This document shows, in pieces, positions 35,525 to 47,371 of a stretch of 64,000 bases of DNA. The notes below the pieces were generated by a model. The model was not told the DNA's origin. It did no database searches and saw only the letters and a program-made list of their open reading frames with translations. The DNA is from Muricea muricata. Taxonomy: Eukaryota > Cnidaria > Anthozoa > Malacalcyonacea > Plexauridae. Numbering within the stretch: position 1 is the stretch's first letter; every line of letters begins with the position of its first letter. The translations under genes and the position numbers were made by a program. The DNA is taken from positions 49,237,379 to 49,301,378 of the forward strand of contig OY979716.1 of the NCBI GenBank assembly GCA_963855995.1. The letters run 5' to 3'.

Positions 35525-36228
35525 TATACCTTGTTTATAGCATGAAGACGGTTCTCCACCATCGAATGCTGTTGTTGGACTTCTTTTTTTTGTGTCTGTA
35601 TCACAATGAAAAATATGTTTTATTTATTTAACCTACCAGTTTTTTCCAGCATTTGTACAGTTTAATGGGCATGGACCATTAGTTTTACGTAGGTACCGTG
35701 AATTTCCTGAAAAATTATCACAATTCAACTTTTCTCCTTATCCTAACACAGTTTTACTGATAGGAGAATTGCATCAGAGAGTCCTTCTCTAGCAGTTTCA
35801 GGGACGTAGCCAGCCGGCAAGACCAGAGATCGGATACCACATAAACTTTTTGTTGCAAATACTGACTTTCTATACGTAACAGTTAAGATGATAAGAGAGG
35901 ATTTTTCAAACCAATTTGTTAACTACCTGTAACTTCCTCATTGTCCGATTCGAATTTTTTTATATCGCCTGGCGAAGCATCAAAATCTGAGATAAAAAAT
36001 TGTGCGTTGGGTGGTGAGCAATTAACAATAACTTGAAAATGTGATTTCTCATGTTCTAAGCTACATATTGCAACACGCATTTTATGTCATCAAATAAGGT
36101 AATCTACATGTATAATCGCCTCATGATACCTTGAAGGGATATATCTCGAACGGTTTTTTCCCTTTAAATTTGTGAGCTCTACCCTCATCCATGGCTACGA
36201 GGAGATTGCCCATGACTGCCATTTTCCA
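35525..36228. other. Stretch without a supported gene
   Basis: AT-rich, no frame or repeat worth calling. Confidence 0.45.
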
Positions 36229-39200
36229 ATTTGCTCTCCTGCATTCTGTGAAATTCTTTATGAATGTACAGATCATGATGCCCTAGGTGTTTCACTAGCC
36301 ATCCCATTTCGTTTTCATCCATATCTGCTAATTTGGACACGATGGTGACATATTTCCTCAGAGGTTGAGGTGATTACGCTAGGGTTTTACCATACTGCAG
36401 GCTTGCCGTGTAACATTGTTTCCCTGGAATGACTTCATTGACTTTCCGTCATTTATAGCAAAGACGTACTTGTTAGCACTGGAAACATTCCCGTCTTCTC
36501 GCGTTGAGATTAATGCTTCTACCACATTTTTCACGTCAGGTGTGAGGAGTACGGGGACTTTTTGATTTCTTTTTCCGATTATTTCCACCATTTTAAACCT
36601 TAAATTAAAACAATAAACATGTTTTTTTCTCCACCCTGACTCGTCACATTTTTTTAAGTTCATAGATTGATTGACTTGGGTTGACACATTGTTACGTATA
36701 AAATTTTGACAAGGCCTTACAGACTACCCATTATCACTATTTATGGTATTTAGTTGGATTTTAGTGCATTTGGAGAAAATAAATATATGAATAATAGCTA
36801 TCGTAAGCGATAGCAACGAGGGTTTAATAATTGCAAAAACATGCAAAACTAGGGTAGTCCTGCAGAACGTTGAACATTTTCTGCAACACTGACATTTTTA
36901 TTGCTGTTATATAACGATATTGCTAGAAATACCCTGGAATGTGATCATCCATTTTTATGAATTTTAAATTAAAATGGTTTAGAAAAGTTGATAGAAGCCA
37001 TAGGCCTGAGTTGATAAGTTTAAGTAGTTAAAACCAATATTTTGTCTATATCGATTATTGATATCTGTTAAACTATAAATTAACATTTATGTACCTCTTG
37101 CACAATTCTTGTCTGTTGCTGATAGAGAGGAAACAATCTTTTCATTATGGATATTGGCCCATACTGGTTGTGCTTTGAATGCATCTGACTTCATTTGTGC
37201 AGCTTTTTGAAGAGAAAAAACTAATGAATCCAGTAATAAAGATATAATCACTTCTCTTTTCTAGAGTGCAAAACATACAATGGCTTGAAATTTAGACAAT
37301 AAAAGGTGTTTCTAAAACTATTAATAATTCATGACAGAGCGTCTATAAGATTATAAGATAGGGTGGTGGTACGAACCGTGTCTTGCCCTGAAATCTGTGG
37401 TACATGCCCCATTCCGCACAATCGTGTAAACAACTGACTGAAGCTACTTTAAAGGATCACAAACACATTTCAATCTGACGCCAAAATGGCTACAAAAATA
37501 TTAAAAAACACTCGTGGGAAAAGTATTTCACAACCGTGGAATAAATATTTCAAACACAAATTATTCATTCAATTGCACAACCCTTACCGCTTCATTATAA
37601 TTTTCCCGCCATTTTGTTACTATTATTGTCTTGACCTTGACAACTGCCTCAATCCCAGGACATGGCATTAAAAATGTCTGCCGAACACTTTGCCACGGCG
37701 TTGTGTTGGTCCCCATGTGGATGCATACATCAAAAACGTTCAAAAAACACAGTAAGTTCAAATAATGGATAGGTCATCCTTGGATTTCATTTCAGTGCAC
37801 AAAGTATTATATAAGTAGCATTTTATTAGTTATATGGGCTAGACATGTTTACAACAGTAGACATTAATAATAAAACAGCTTATTCTACTTACTGTCGTAG
37901 TCAGCTCATATACAACTCAAGTTCATAGAATAACTGTTAAATATTGCTGTCTCACTGCTCTATCGTATAAACACCTTGTTCACGAGCAAACCACACAGGA
38001 AATCATAGCCATAAAGGAGTTTTTATATGTGATAAAACGTGCATACATTTTCACAAAATGTTTGCCTCGATTTTCTCGGCTTGTACAACAACTATGTTAA
38101 AAAATTCTTTCGTAAACAAACTGACGAGATGGCTATAAAATAGATAGGTCGTTTTTGAAGCCATTTAAAATACTTGTAATTCGTGCTTAACTAATAAAGC
38201 ACTCCTGCTCGTATACTAGTACTTAGAAAATAAGTTTTGCGCCCATAAAGAGAATAGAAACATGTTTCCACACTCATTGACACCGTTATTAAATCATAGT
38301 TAATAGAGCTAGATGGTTTGGAAACTTATTAGAACTACAATATGACTCATTATCTATGTTTTTGTTCTGGTTTTTGCAGAAATAATGTCCTTCATCATCA
38401 CGTGTGTATTAATTGTATTCTTGCCTAACCAATAACAACAATTTAGGAAAGTTAGCCATCCGCAATTAGAAGAATAGGGTAATTGAAGAATTGGTATTAG
38501 TGGATTTGGCAAAAGCAATACACATGTGACGATGAAGAAACTCATCAAACTCATCAAGTTAAAATGTTTCCTGAGCAGTACAAGAAAGACAATCATGCAC
38601 TTTGTGCTTATTTTTATCTCGGCAGGCGGAGTGAACATCTTAGCAAGCGTCTTTTTATATAGGTTACGCTAGACCAGCCCAGCTCATTATATGAAGGTGA
38701 AAACAAATTAGCTCAGCAAAAGCGCGCCAGACAGGTCCAGCCTGGCTTATGTGAACGTTACATTTAATTGTTGTGCTTTTTGAACGAGAGATTTTGAAGG
38801 GCATGGCTTGTTACTTTCTTGCTCCATTCGGCTTCATAGAGCTCCAAAAATAAGTCAATGATACTTTTTGTGACCATGTCTTTCTTTCTCAAAGCCTGAC
38901 CTTTAACCACATAGGCAGCCTTTTTGAGGGCATATCCGCATTTGGCAGAGGTTGAAGGGGGCTTTGAAATGGTCCACTGTAGATAAGGAGTCATCACTAT
39001 AACCCTCAAGTGATCTTGCGGCGGCAATTAAATGGTCCAAATATTCTGGAGACAGAATCGATTAAAGAGAAACAGCTGGAGCACCACAAAGTTCTCTGAC
39101 TTTGATGAGCAGTTGACCCAACAATTGCATTTAGTGTGACACTTCCACAGCTTTCTCGCCACCTTGATTTTCAGTGATTGTGGAACCGACCATCAGAATA

Positions 39201-39330
39201 GTTTCATCTGATCGGACCACATCACTCACATGGTCTACAGCCATGATGGACAGCACACCACGTGTGCAGCCAGTTGGGAATTTGTTTGCTGCCAAATAGT
39301 CTAGGCGCATATGTCTTCCAAACCAGTCTC
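36229..39330 (-). pseudogene. Tyrosine-recombinase-like cnidarian gene, scattered remnants
   Basis: Minus-strand remnants: 39,330-39,110 (HMRLDYLAANKFPTGCTRGV...), 39,027-38,764 (KKAAYVVKGQALRKKDM...LYEAEWSKKVTSHALQNLS) and 36,687-36,229 (VEIIGKRNQKVPVLLTPDVK, then after a stop and a frame change ITSTS-LRKYVTIVSKLADM...HLGHHDLYIHKEFHRM). The order TSTxLRK, HLGH and a final IHKEF(Y/H)R is the layout of tyrosine recombinases (phage-integrase fold), as in Cryptons. Here the usual histidine after LRK reads Y and the expected terminal tyrosine reads H, so it is inactive. The 2 kb between the parts holds no recognisable exon. Confidence 0.5.
36830..38700. other. Long gene-poor stretch inside the recombinase remnant
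   Basis: AT-rich DNA with no frame, RNA gene or paired ends that I can support. It may be intron or later insertion. Confidence 0.4.
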
Positions 39331-39978
39331 ATGGGCTTTTCATGAAAAAAGCAGGGAAATAGTCTAGTTATGTTCCCTGGGACATAAGGAATCCAAAAAA
39401 ATGTTGACAGTGCTGCAACCCGTTAGGGTTGTAGTTAAGTGGTGTTATTTAATGACCTATGTAATTGAGCGTGAAAACAAGGCTAAACCTATCAGGTATT
39501 GTAACCATACATCCCTTAAACAATTTGCATGGGATTATTAACATAAGTATCACATGGTTTACTTAACATGGAAACAAGGCTAATTGCCTATAAGCCTTAT
39601 TTTGTGGCATAAAGATGGGCGATGTTAAATCAAATTTAAATTCAGATTTTTAAAAGAGCTTAAATCAACGTCTAAAATTGACGTTCCAAACACTTTGCAA
39701 TATTCAGCGCGTATTTCAGAACTTTGATGGGCATGCATTGTTAAAGCATTGTTCAAGGAGATTTATAAAGTGAATGATTGTATTTTGGTTTCATTCCTGA
39801 AAATTACTTAATGATGCTATTATTTTTCATTTCTACATGTGGATGATCATTAAGAATACTTTGTCGTTATTGAAGGGGTAGATGCTGCTGTTTCAGAGAG
39901 ACTGGGTCTAGACGATGAAAATGTCTTCTGGTCAGCAACTTTCCTAATTAAAATAGTATTCCGTCATCTTGAACTTAC
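39331..39978. other. Stretch without a supported gene
   Basis: No supported feature. Confidence 0.45.
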
Positions 39979-40194
39979 ATGCAATGTAGAGCGTTACTGA
40001 TGGCAGAAAATCAGATAAATTTTGATCTTTGTATTTTATGTCAAACACAGAAAAACGAGCAATCTATAGATAACCCAGCTTCACATGAAAAGGTAGTAGA
40101 ATTTGTTAAGGAACGGGCTAAATTAATGACATTGCATGGCGCTAGTTATACCAACTTTCTAATTATAAACCCTCTAATTACCTTTATCACTTGA
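39979..40194 (+). CDS. Short cysteine-motif N-terminal fragment, unrecognised
   Basis: Plus-strand frame with FDLCILCQTQKNEQS near its start, resembling the CxxC opening of several multi-copy cnidarian proteins. Better ATG choices are at 39,979 and 40,000. It overlaps the antisense Kolobok relic at its end. I would not assign a function. Confidence 0.25.
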   Translation: MQCRALLMAENQINFDLCILCQTQKNEQSIDNPASHEKVVEFVKERAKLMTLHGASYTNFLIINPLITFIT

Positions 40195-41248
40195 GTATCT
40201 AAGATGACGTTTTGCTGTAGATCAAGGGTGCTCTCAGAACCAAGAAGGCCACTGTGTCCACGACTATCAACACGCATGTCAGAAGCTATAACAACTGGCC
40301 TGCTCTTGATTTCATTGATCAAACTTTGTTGCTCAGCTCTCCACATGTTAAATATTGCTGGTATTGAGTATGCACTTTGAAGATTTGACATTTCCCTTCT
40401 TTGAATACAAAGGATGTTTAACGATTCCATGAACCTCAGCATTTTATTCGACTGCATCCCTGTGCTCAAAATTGTTGAAGTTATGAGCAAGTTCATAGCA
40501 GGAAGCCGATTTATAAGAGGGCCAGTAGACCAAGATATATTGTGGTTTGGGTTTGATGAACATGATGTATAGATCTTACAATAACTTTCAATCCTGTTTC
40601 CTATTGATACTGAGCAGCAGGGTGGTCTAATTCTTCCTAAAATATTCAAGTGCGATTGTTTGGCTACCTGTACTCTTAACGTTGCGGCAATCATCACCAT
40701 CCACAATGTCTTCGACTTCGTTCACGATTTCAATATTTGATAGTAATTCATATTTTGAAATCAACTCTTGAACTTCCTTGTCAAATGAAAAGATAATGTT
40801 GAAGATAATGAAAATTACGTATGAACAGCATAGTAATCATTGACTGAAAATTACTTACTTTCCGCCTTGCAAGAGCTCCCGTATCTCTCCTCTTCTCCTG
40901 TTTACACTCATCGCTAGTATCCTTAACAATATTGAGCGGTTTATTTTTCGTGGGTACTGCGTCAGGTTTTAGAAATAGCTTTTGCTTTTCTTGAAAGTTT
41001 AATGAAGACAAAAACTGAGCAGAATGCGAAGTAACGTATGCATCTTCACTAAAATGCAATGAACACAAACCCGTATACTTAGGTGGCACAAAGCCCTTTC
41101 GCTTGTAAAAATTGACCCATATCTTATTTCTCTTTTCCTCTTCTTTATTAGTTGTCTTAGGAAATGAAAAAAAAATGTATTTTCTTCTTCTTATTTCTTT
41201 TACTACTGCTATTGCAACCATAAACTGGACAAAACATTGTAAAAACAA
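40146..41248 (-). pseudogene. Second THAP/Kolobok-type transposase relic
   Basis: The THAP part (41,248-40,850) has YIFFSFPK, WVNFYKRKGFVPP, LCSLHFSEDAY and the closing DAVPTK, so the C2CH zinc site is partly kept. An acidic linker (about 40,790-40,690) leads to the core (40,706-40,146), where INEIKSRPVVIASDMRVDSR and GHSG...LDTQVIKV align by eye with the GDGR..DSxGHSAKYG region of the Kolobok-1 transposase. Key residues are decayed (the first D motif reads SDMRVDS and AKYG is lost). No C-terminal part is found. A sequence ending ...CACTTCCCT next to TTAA at about 41,505 could be one terminus, but the other was not found. Confidence 0.65.
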
Positions 41249-41249
41249 A

Positions 41250-41929
41250 ACAAAACAAGAGTGTAATTTGTATTTCCTGCAAAATTAGCAAGCCCTGTTG
41301 TGACGTCACATTGCTCAAAACTTGCATAAATTAGCATACAGAAAATCATAACAAGATGGCAGCATTGATGCTATAATTCTGCTTCTACAATGACAATTTT
41401 CTGAGAAATACAACACAGAATGGTGGATTTTTTTTAAATTTTCTTGCAATTGTAGAGGCAATCTATTAAAATAGTTAAAAAAATATGTTGCCACTTCCCT
41501 TTAAGTTATTCATTCCATTCTATCATTTCTGCATTTTATCAGTATTTAAAATTTCATTTTTCAATATAGTCTAATACGTACCTTCAATCTGCTCATCTTT
41601 ACGATCGTGTGAGGTGAATTGAGCATCTTCAGTAATAACTTTTTCTGTAAAATTTGGAAATTATTAATACAGAGTCATTTGTCAGATACTGACCATCGCA
41701 TCAAATGAAATTCAGAGTTTGACTAATTAAGAGTATTATCTGTGTACAAGGGCCCCACTAAACTGACAGGCCTGTCCGATAATGATCAGGGCATGTACCT
41801 CAAGGAGTCTTCTCATAGCCCACTAAACTACTCTTGCCCTGGTTGAAAAGTTTTTTAGTTATCATCATGTAGTTTCTATATGGCATTTCCCATATTAGTG
41901 GGTGGTTAACAAGTTCGTTGTGCATCTAA
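41250..41929. other. Mostly non-coding; one small exon candidate
   Basis: On the minus strand 41,643-41,583 lies between a good acceptor (ttttacag) and donor (GTACGT) and reads VITEDAQFTSHDRKDEQIE in frame. It could be an upstream exon of a lost gene. The rest shows nothing. Confidence 0.3.
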
Positions 41930-43242
41930 TTCTATTTATTTATTTAACTTTGCCACCTAACATGTAACATTTTACAGTAAATTTACCACAACATATAATC
42001 TATCTTACAATGGCAGGGTGCACACTACATGTGATTACAGTGTTCCCATGGACTATACTAATACTATACAACGAACACAAATCTGACGGGACAGATATTT
42101 GACGGGACAGACTACGAGACTTGTTACAAGACAAACATATAGATTTCCATGTTCTTGGATCATCAACGTCAAAAACGGCCAATTTGTAACATTTAAAGTC
42201 TGTTTCTGAATTGTCATAAACTAGTGTTATTGCTTGTCAAACTCTTTGGTAAAATGTTCCATAATCTTTTTGTTTGGTTGAGGAATGACCTTTGGTAGGT
42301 AATCGTCTTGCATTATGTAGTTGTAAATGTCATATGTTTGAGATCAGACGACCTGGTTTCCCTTTTGTTATTGCTGGGTGTAAACTGTAATTAGTCATTA
42401 TTCAATGGTCATGATATCATGAGTAATTTTGTAGAAGGTTACCATATCTAGAAATTCATGCCAGTAGCACAAAGTGAGGAGTCTAAAAGTGCAAGATTAT
42501 AGCTTGTGTCATAGCAGAAAGGTAGATTTAAAATGTCCTTTGTTGCTCATCTTTGGAGTCTTTCTACGCGTTTGATTGAGGTCACTGATTGTGGTGCTCA
42601 GATTTGAGACCTATAACAGAGCTTTGAGCGAACAAATCATAAATATAGTCTGTGACGAACTGTAGTATCTTTAATGTTTAAGGTTGATCTTTGGACATAT
42701 CCCAGCATTATGGTGGCTTTGTTGCACAGGTGGTCAACTTGTTTAGACCAGGTCAGAGTAAAAGATGTTAAAACTTGTTCACAATCTGTGCTTTCTATGA
42801 TGGCTTTGTTGGCTTCGTTGCTATGGTGGCTCTTAATACCAAACATTTGGTGTTATCAATTCGATGTTGACATGGCTTGAGCTATCTTGGGAGTTTGACA
42901 GACCATTTTGTAGAGCAGATGCATCAGAGATTGAATTGATGGTCTTGAAGATTTTGGTATCGTCTACGAATGTAGCAATCCTTCAATTGTCACAGCGTAG
43001 GAAGGATGATTCTCATACAAAAGGAATAGTAATGGACCGGAGATTGACCCATGTGGCACTCCTGATGTTACTGGAAGCGGCCACAACGTTGCTCCAAAAA
43101 CAGTCGTTTGTTGATATCGATTGGTCAAATATAAACCAAACCATTTGATTGATGCTTCCTCCAAATCCGAATTCACAGAGACGATCTAATAGCTTTATGT
43201 GGCTTACTTTACTAAATGCCTTTGACATGTCTAAATAAAGTA

Positions 43243-43702
43243 CAGTCAACTCTCATTATGGCGGACACCCTAGGCACGGTCATTTAGTGTCCGTAATAGT
43301 GAGAGTCTGCAGTAACAGGAAGCCAGCAAAATTTCCAAATTTCAGTGTGTATAGAATGTTAGTAGCAAATAACAGTGTTTTTGGTTTAAAATGTCTAGTT
43401 TATTCTAACATATAGTTCAGGTTTACTGTGATGAACGAGTGCAAAGTACAAGTCAAAATTAAGTAAAAATTGTATGTGTTCAAAGAAAAATACTTCCAAG
43501 GTGTCCGTTGTAATGAGAGTAGAACAATAAAAATGTTTGTTGGGGACCGCATGAAGTGTCCGCAATGCCGTATTAGCGAGAGTCCGCAATAGCGAGAGCT
43601 GCTCCAATATAATTTCTAATAGGTTTCACCGGGAATTTACAAAGTGTCCTTAATAGCGGGCTGTCCGTAATAGCGAGGTGACCGTAAGGCGAGAGTTGAC
43701 TG
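43243..43702. mobile_element. pogo/Tigger-type MITE inside the LINE
   Basis: Ends CAGTCAACTCTC are inverted, flanked by TA (43,241-43,242 and 43,703-43,704). The interior repeats the GTCCG(T/C)AATAG(C/T)GAGAG motif several times, as in pogo-like MITEs. Taking it out rejoins the LINE codons ...KQIDL-LYLDMSKAF... exactly. Confidence 0.9.
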
Positions 43703-45269
43703 TAGGTCAATTTGTTTACCACCACCTAAGTCACGGCCAATGTGATCAAGTACTTCGATGAGTTGGGTGATTCAAGATTCTTTCGGCATAAAACCATTTT
43801 GGCAATGATTTATCTTTTTGTAAGCGTGATGTTTCGTGTTATTGAATACACAACGTTCCAGGGGTTTTGAGATGAGGGACATCAGTGAAATTGGTCAATA
43901 ATTTTCTACTTCATCTTTTTCTTTGTCTTTTAAAACAGGGACTACGTTCACGAGTTTCCAATCATCAGGAACAACGCCAATACGCAGACTTGTTGAAAAG
44001 ATAACAGAGAGAGAGTGCAATCTGCACGGCTGTCTCTTTTAGTAAGCGAGCTGGAATATTGTCTGGGCCATGTGCTTTATTATTATCTAAGTTCATTATG
44101 ACAGCTAGTACTTCTTCTAACAGTGTAATATTCTCAAATTCTATGTGAAGTAGATACTCATGCTGCTCAGAGGCAACGTCCGAGTCAAAGCAGAAGATGG
44201 AAACAAAATACTCATTGAACATTTTCGCTATATTGGTGTTACTACTTGCGTACATTTTTTCACTCTCGTCTACATTCGTAGAAACATTACCTGGAATGTT
44301 GGAAACTTTAGACTTTATCTTAAAAAAAGGACCAAAAGCATTTTGGGTTGTAATCATGGTTGGCACAAATTTTGTTCATGTATTCTAGTCGACTGTCACA
44401 CAACATTTGTTTGATGGTAGTGCATAGGCTTTTAAATTTATTTCTAAAGGTGGTTACTTCGTGAACTAGATCTCTTGATTCTCATTCTCAACGAGTTTTT
44501 TTTTCATAATTAATGGAAGAATTGTACTATTCAAACAAGGGAGAGACTGTAGACCTTTTAAATTCACAGTAGGAACAAAGTGCTTCACAGCTGCAAGAAA
44601 CGAATCTTTCCAATCCGGCCAATCTTTATTAATATCGCCATGTTCAGTTATTTTCTCTTCGAGCTTAAGTGATCGGAAATGTGCTCATAGACCATCAAAG
44701 TCAGCTCGACGATAATGAAATACGGATCTTTTTACTTCTGGTTGCATGCCGTAATTAGATCAAACATAATAAGGCTATGATAGGTAAAGATACCCACGCC
44801 AGTTTGTTTTAAAACTTCACTGATCTTTATCTGTAGTAGGAATATTATTGATTTGCTCCAAGAAAAAGTTATCGAGAATTTTGATGAATTTCGTTTCGTT
44901 CACGTCTACCGAAGTTTCCTGCAAGTTCCAGCTCGCGCGCAGTAAATTGAAATTGCCAGCGAGAACAATTTTTGAATGACGCCAGCAAACAATGTTCAGA
45001 AAGTTTTCAAAATTTTGGATCCAAATTCTGTCCGCGTTTGGTGGACGATAACAAGAGCAAAGTATGTTTGAGTACGAGATTGTTGTTAATTCAACCAAAA
45101 CAATCTTCAGATCGTTATCATGCTTAATTTTGTGCACAGATTTAAATATCCTCATTTTAATTCCCAAAATAACTCCGCCCCACGACTATCCTGATCGTTT
45201 CTGACTATAATGTATCCAGAATGTAGAATTTGGCCATTGTCTATACTCACTGAAGCCAAGTCTCGTTAA

Positions 45270-46299
45270 CACTTTGACGACTAACGACGAGTATAGTCGT
45301 CTGGGGATTACCGTTCCTCTTGTCTGATGACGAGTATACTCGTTCTTTATCATGTGACCTAATATCTTGCACATTATTGGTTTCTTTGTACACAAATGTG
45401 GCCAATCACAATCTAGAGCTCTTCTATGTTGACATAAAGCATTGTTTGAAAAAATTCAAAGTATTTCGGGGGTGTTATATGAAGTATAATTTCGAAAGTA
45501 AATATAGCAATCAATCCGCAACATGGCATCATGCGGATTAAATACACGACGTTCTGTTGAGGACGTTTTATAGCATATTTTTCGCGATAGTTACATTGAA
45601 TTGGATTTCAGTCTTGAAGATGATGAAGGGAAGAATACTTTACTCTGTTTTTTCTATATACAATTCACGAGGCGGTTTTATACAACATTTGCAAGTGATG
45701 TAATATTTAAATGGCCCGACTGTAGCTAGTGTCAAATTTCAGTTCATGTCAACAAATAAATTTGCAACATATTTTCACACATCGTAGACGTTCGTATTAC
45801 CTGTACTGAACTTGTGTATATGTTGATATATTTTCTTCGTACGCAAAGCAGATTACTTGCCAAGCGATGAAGAACCAGACCATCGCCCACATGCAATAGT
45901 GTAAACTGTACCTCTGTAAGGCTTTTTTTTAATTTCTCATCTTTTTATATAAAATAAAATTAGTACTATATCAAAATATATTGATATCCATATTTTGCTT
46001 CTATATTGTTGTTTATACTTCGCGTGTAGATTATTTAGCTTGAGTTTCTCAATTTCTATTGAAATAAAAATTCTTAAAACTCTCAAAACTTCCCCATTTT
46101 CAACAACCACACAAAGCATGGCAGTTCACAACCACCCCATCATATTTGGCATCATAAAAGAGAAAAATCTAAGCTTTCTAATGGTATAACAGACAAAGGG
46201 TTGATTTAAAATAATCAAACCAAATTTGATATTCAAAATCATGAAAAGCGGTCAATCAGACAAGAAAGGCCAAAGGTTAAGCGGCTGGTCATGAAAGTG
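45270..46299. mobile_element. piggyBac-like element, internally deleted, inside the LINE
   Basis: TTAA flanks both sides (45,266-45,269 and 46,300-46,303). Ends start CACTTTGACGAC and CACTTTCATGAC. Next to the left end are GACGAGTATA/TATACTCGTC-type repeats, common near piggyBac termini. A plus-strand fragment (about 45,523-45,650, NTRRSVEDVL...ELDFSLEDDEG) resembles the acidic N-terminus of piggyBac-like transposases, as does DYLPSDEEPD near 45,850. The catalytic part is gone. Confidence 0.8.
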
Positions 46300-46688
46300 T
46301 TAACGAAAATAATGTCAATGTCTTTGGATTAAGCAAAGTCCTGAAATCGTTCAAGGTTACTCTGTCATTTGTTTTCGCTATGCTCATCAAGCTTCGTGCA
46401 TCGAGTCTAATGCATTTTACTGCTCGATTATTATGCGAGATTTGAATTGCATTGTTGGTGGGTCCTGGGTTTATTTCAAAGTTACTCGAAAGTTTGATCA
46501 GAAACACTGAAAACAGGGCGTAGAGGAGAAGACAACATCCGAGAGCCAACTTAAAGATGCGGTACAGTCCCATCTGAGCATGCGCTCCTTGGAGTCCCCA
46601 ACAAAATATGTAAAGAATGTACACTTGGCACCAGTAGCTGTTATGGCTTTTTCAACGCGGTCGCGTGCACTTTTAATACACTGCAAAG

Positions 46689-46925
46689 ATGGCGGATAGC
46701 AGCGAAGCTTCTTCCTCATCTGCCAGTGGTACTGTTGTTTTGTCTGATCTAGCGGCCAAAAGACGAAAAAAATATACTGCAAAAAGAGACAAAACAAAAG
46801 TAAGTCTTTTTCAACAGAGATTTGCAAAAGAAACTAAATTTAAAGACAGACAAGGAATTGGCTGGTGTGCTGTTAGTGTTGTGATGTTTTCCTTCTTAAA
46901 CCCAAGGAGTACAAGTACATTCTAA
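46689..46925 (+). CDS. Short basic N-terminal fragment in Kolobok-3
   Basis: A 78-codon frame starting MADSSEASSSSASGTVVLSD with a basic stretch (AAKRRKKYTAKRDKTKVSLFQ) just inside the left inverted end. The start sits in an aagATGGCGG context, typical for the first exon of such elements. It may be the remaining first exon of the deleted transposase or an accessory protein. The last 25 residues look out of frame. Confidence 0.35.
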   Translation: MADSSEASSSSASGTVVLSDLAAKRRKKYTAKRDKTKVSLFQQRFAKETKFKDRQGIGWCAVSVVMFSFLNPRSTSTF

Positions 46926-47371
46926 ACCTCATACTGAAGATCTTTCAGAAACGAGCTTCTGTTCCTGGCTCTGTTGACCAGAGACTTGGAATGTCTGATG
47001 ATGATCCCTGAAAGATATCATCAACCATTGCCGTTGTACCCCGTCCATCAATGGAACAACTATTGTCTATTGAAAGAACACCAATCACGCTATAGCAATT
47101 GAGATTTTTGATACTAAATATATAAAGAAGTAATTTTTTAGGTGACAGTGGAACACCTACAGTCTTGTCATGTATTCCATGTACAAACCAAAACAATTCT
47201 GATACTGTTGTTATAGAAAATTAACCATTCCAAGTTCTTATCAATCTGATTTATTGAAATTGTGAATTAAGTAAATTATAAATTTCAGTCTCAGAATGCT
47301 TTGCATAGCTTTGTGCACATTAAAATTAACCACGATAGTATTGCAAAAATAACCCTTTATGAAAACAACAG

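Noticed and set aside
46547-46584. Inverted 30-base match to 49,747-49,776 first read as a second LINE 5' end
   Set aside because: TTAA on both outer sides and continuation of the LINE frame across the site show that these are transposon ends, not LINE copies.
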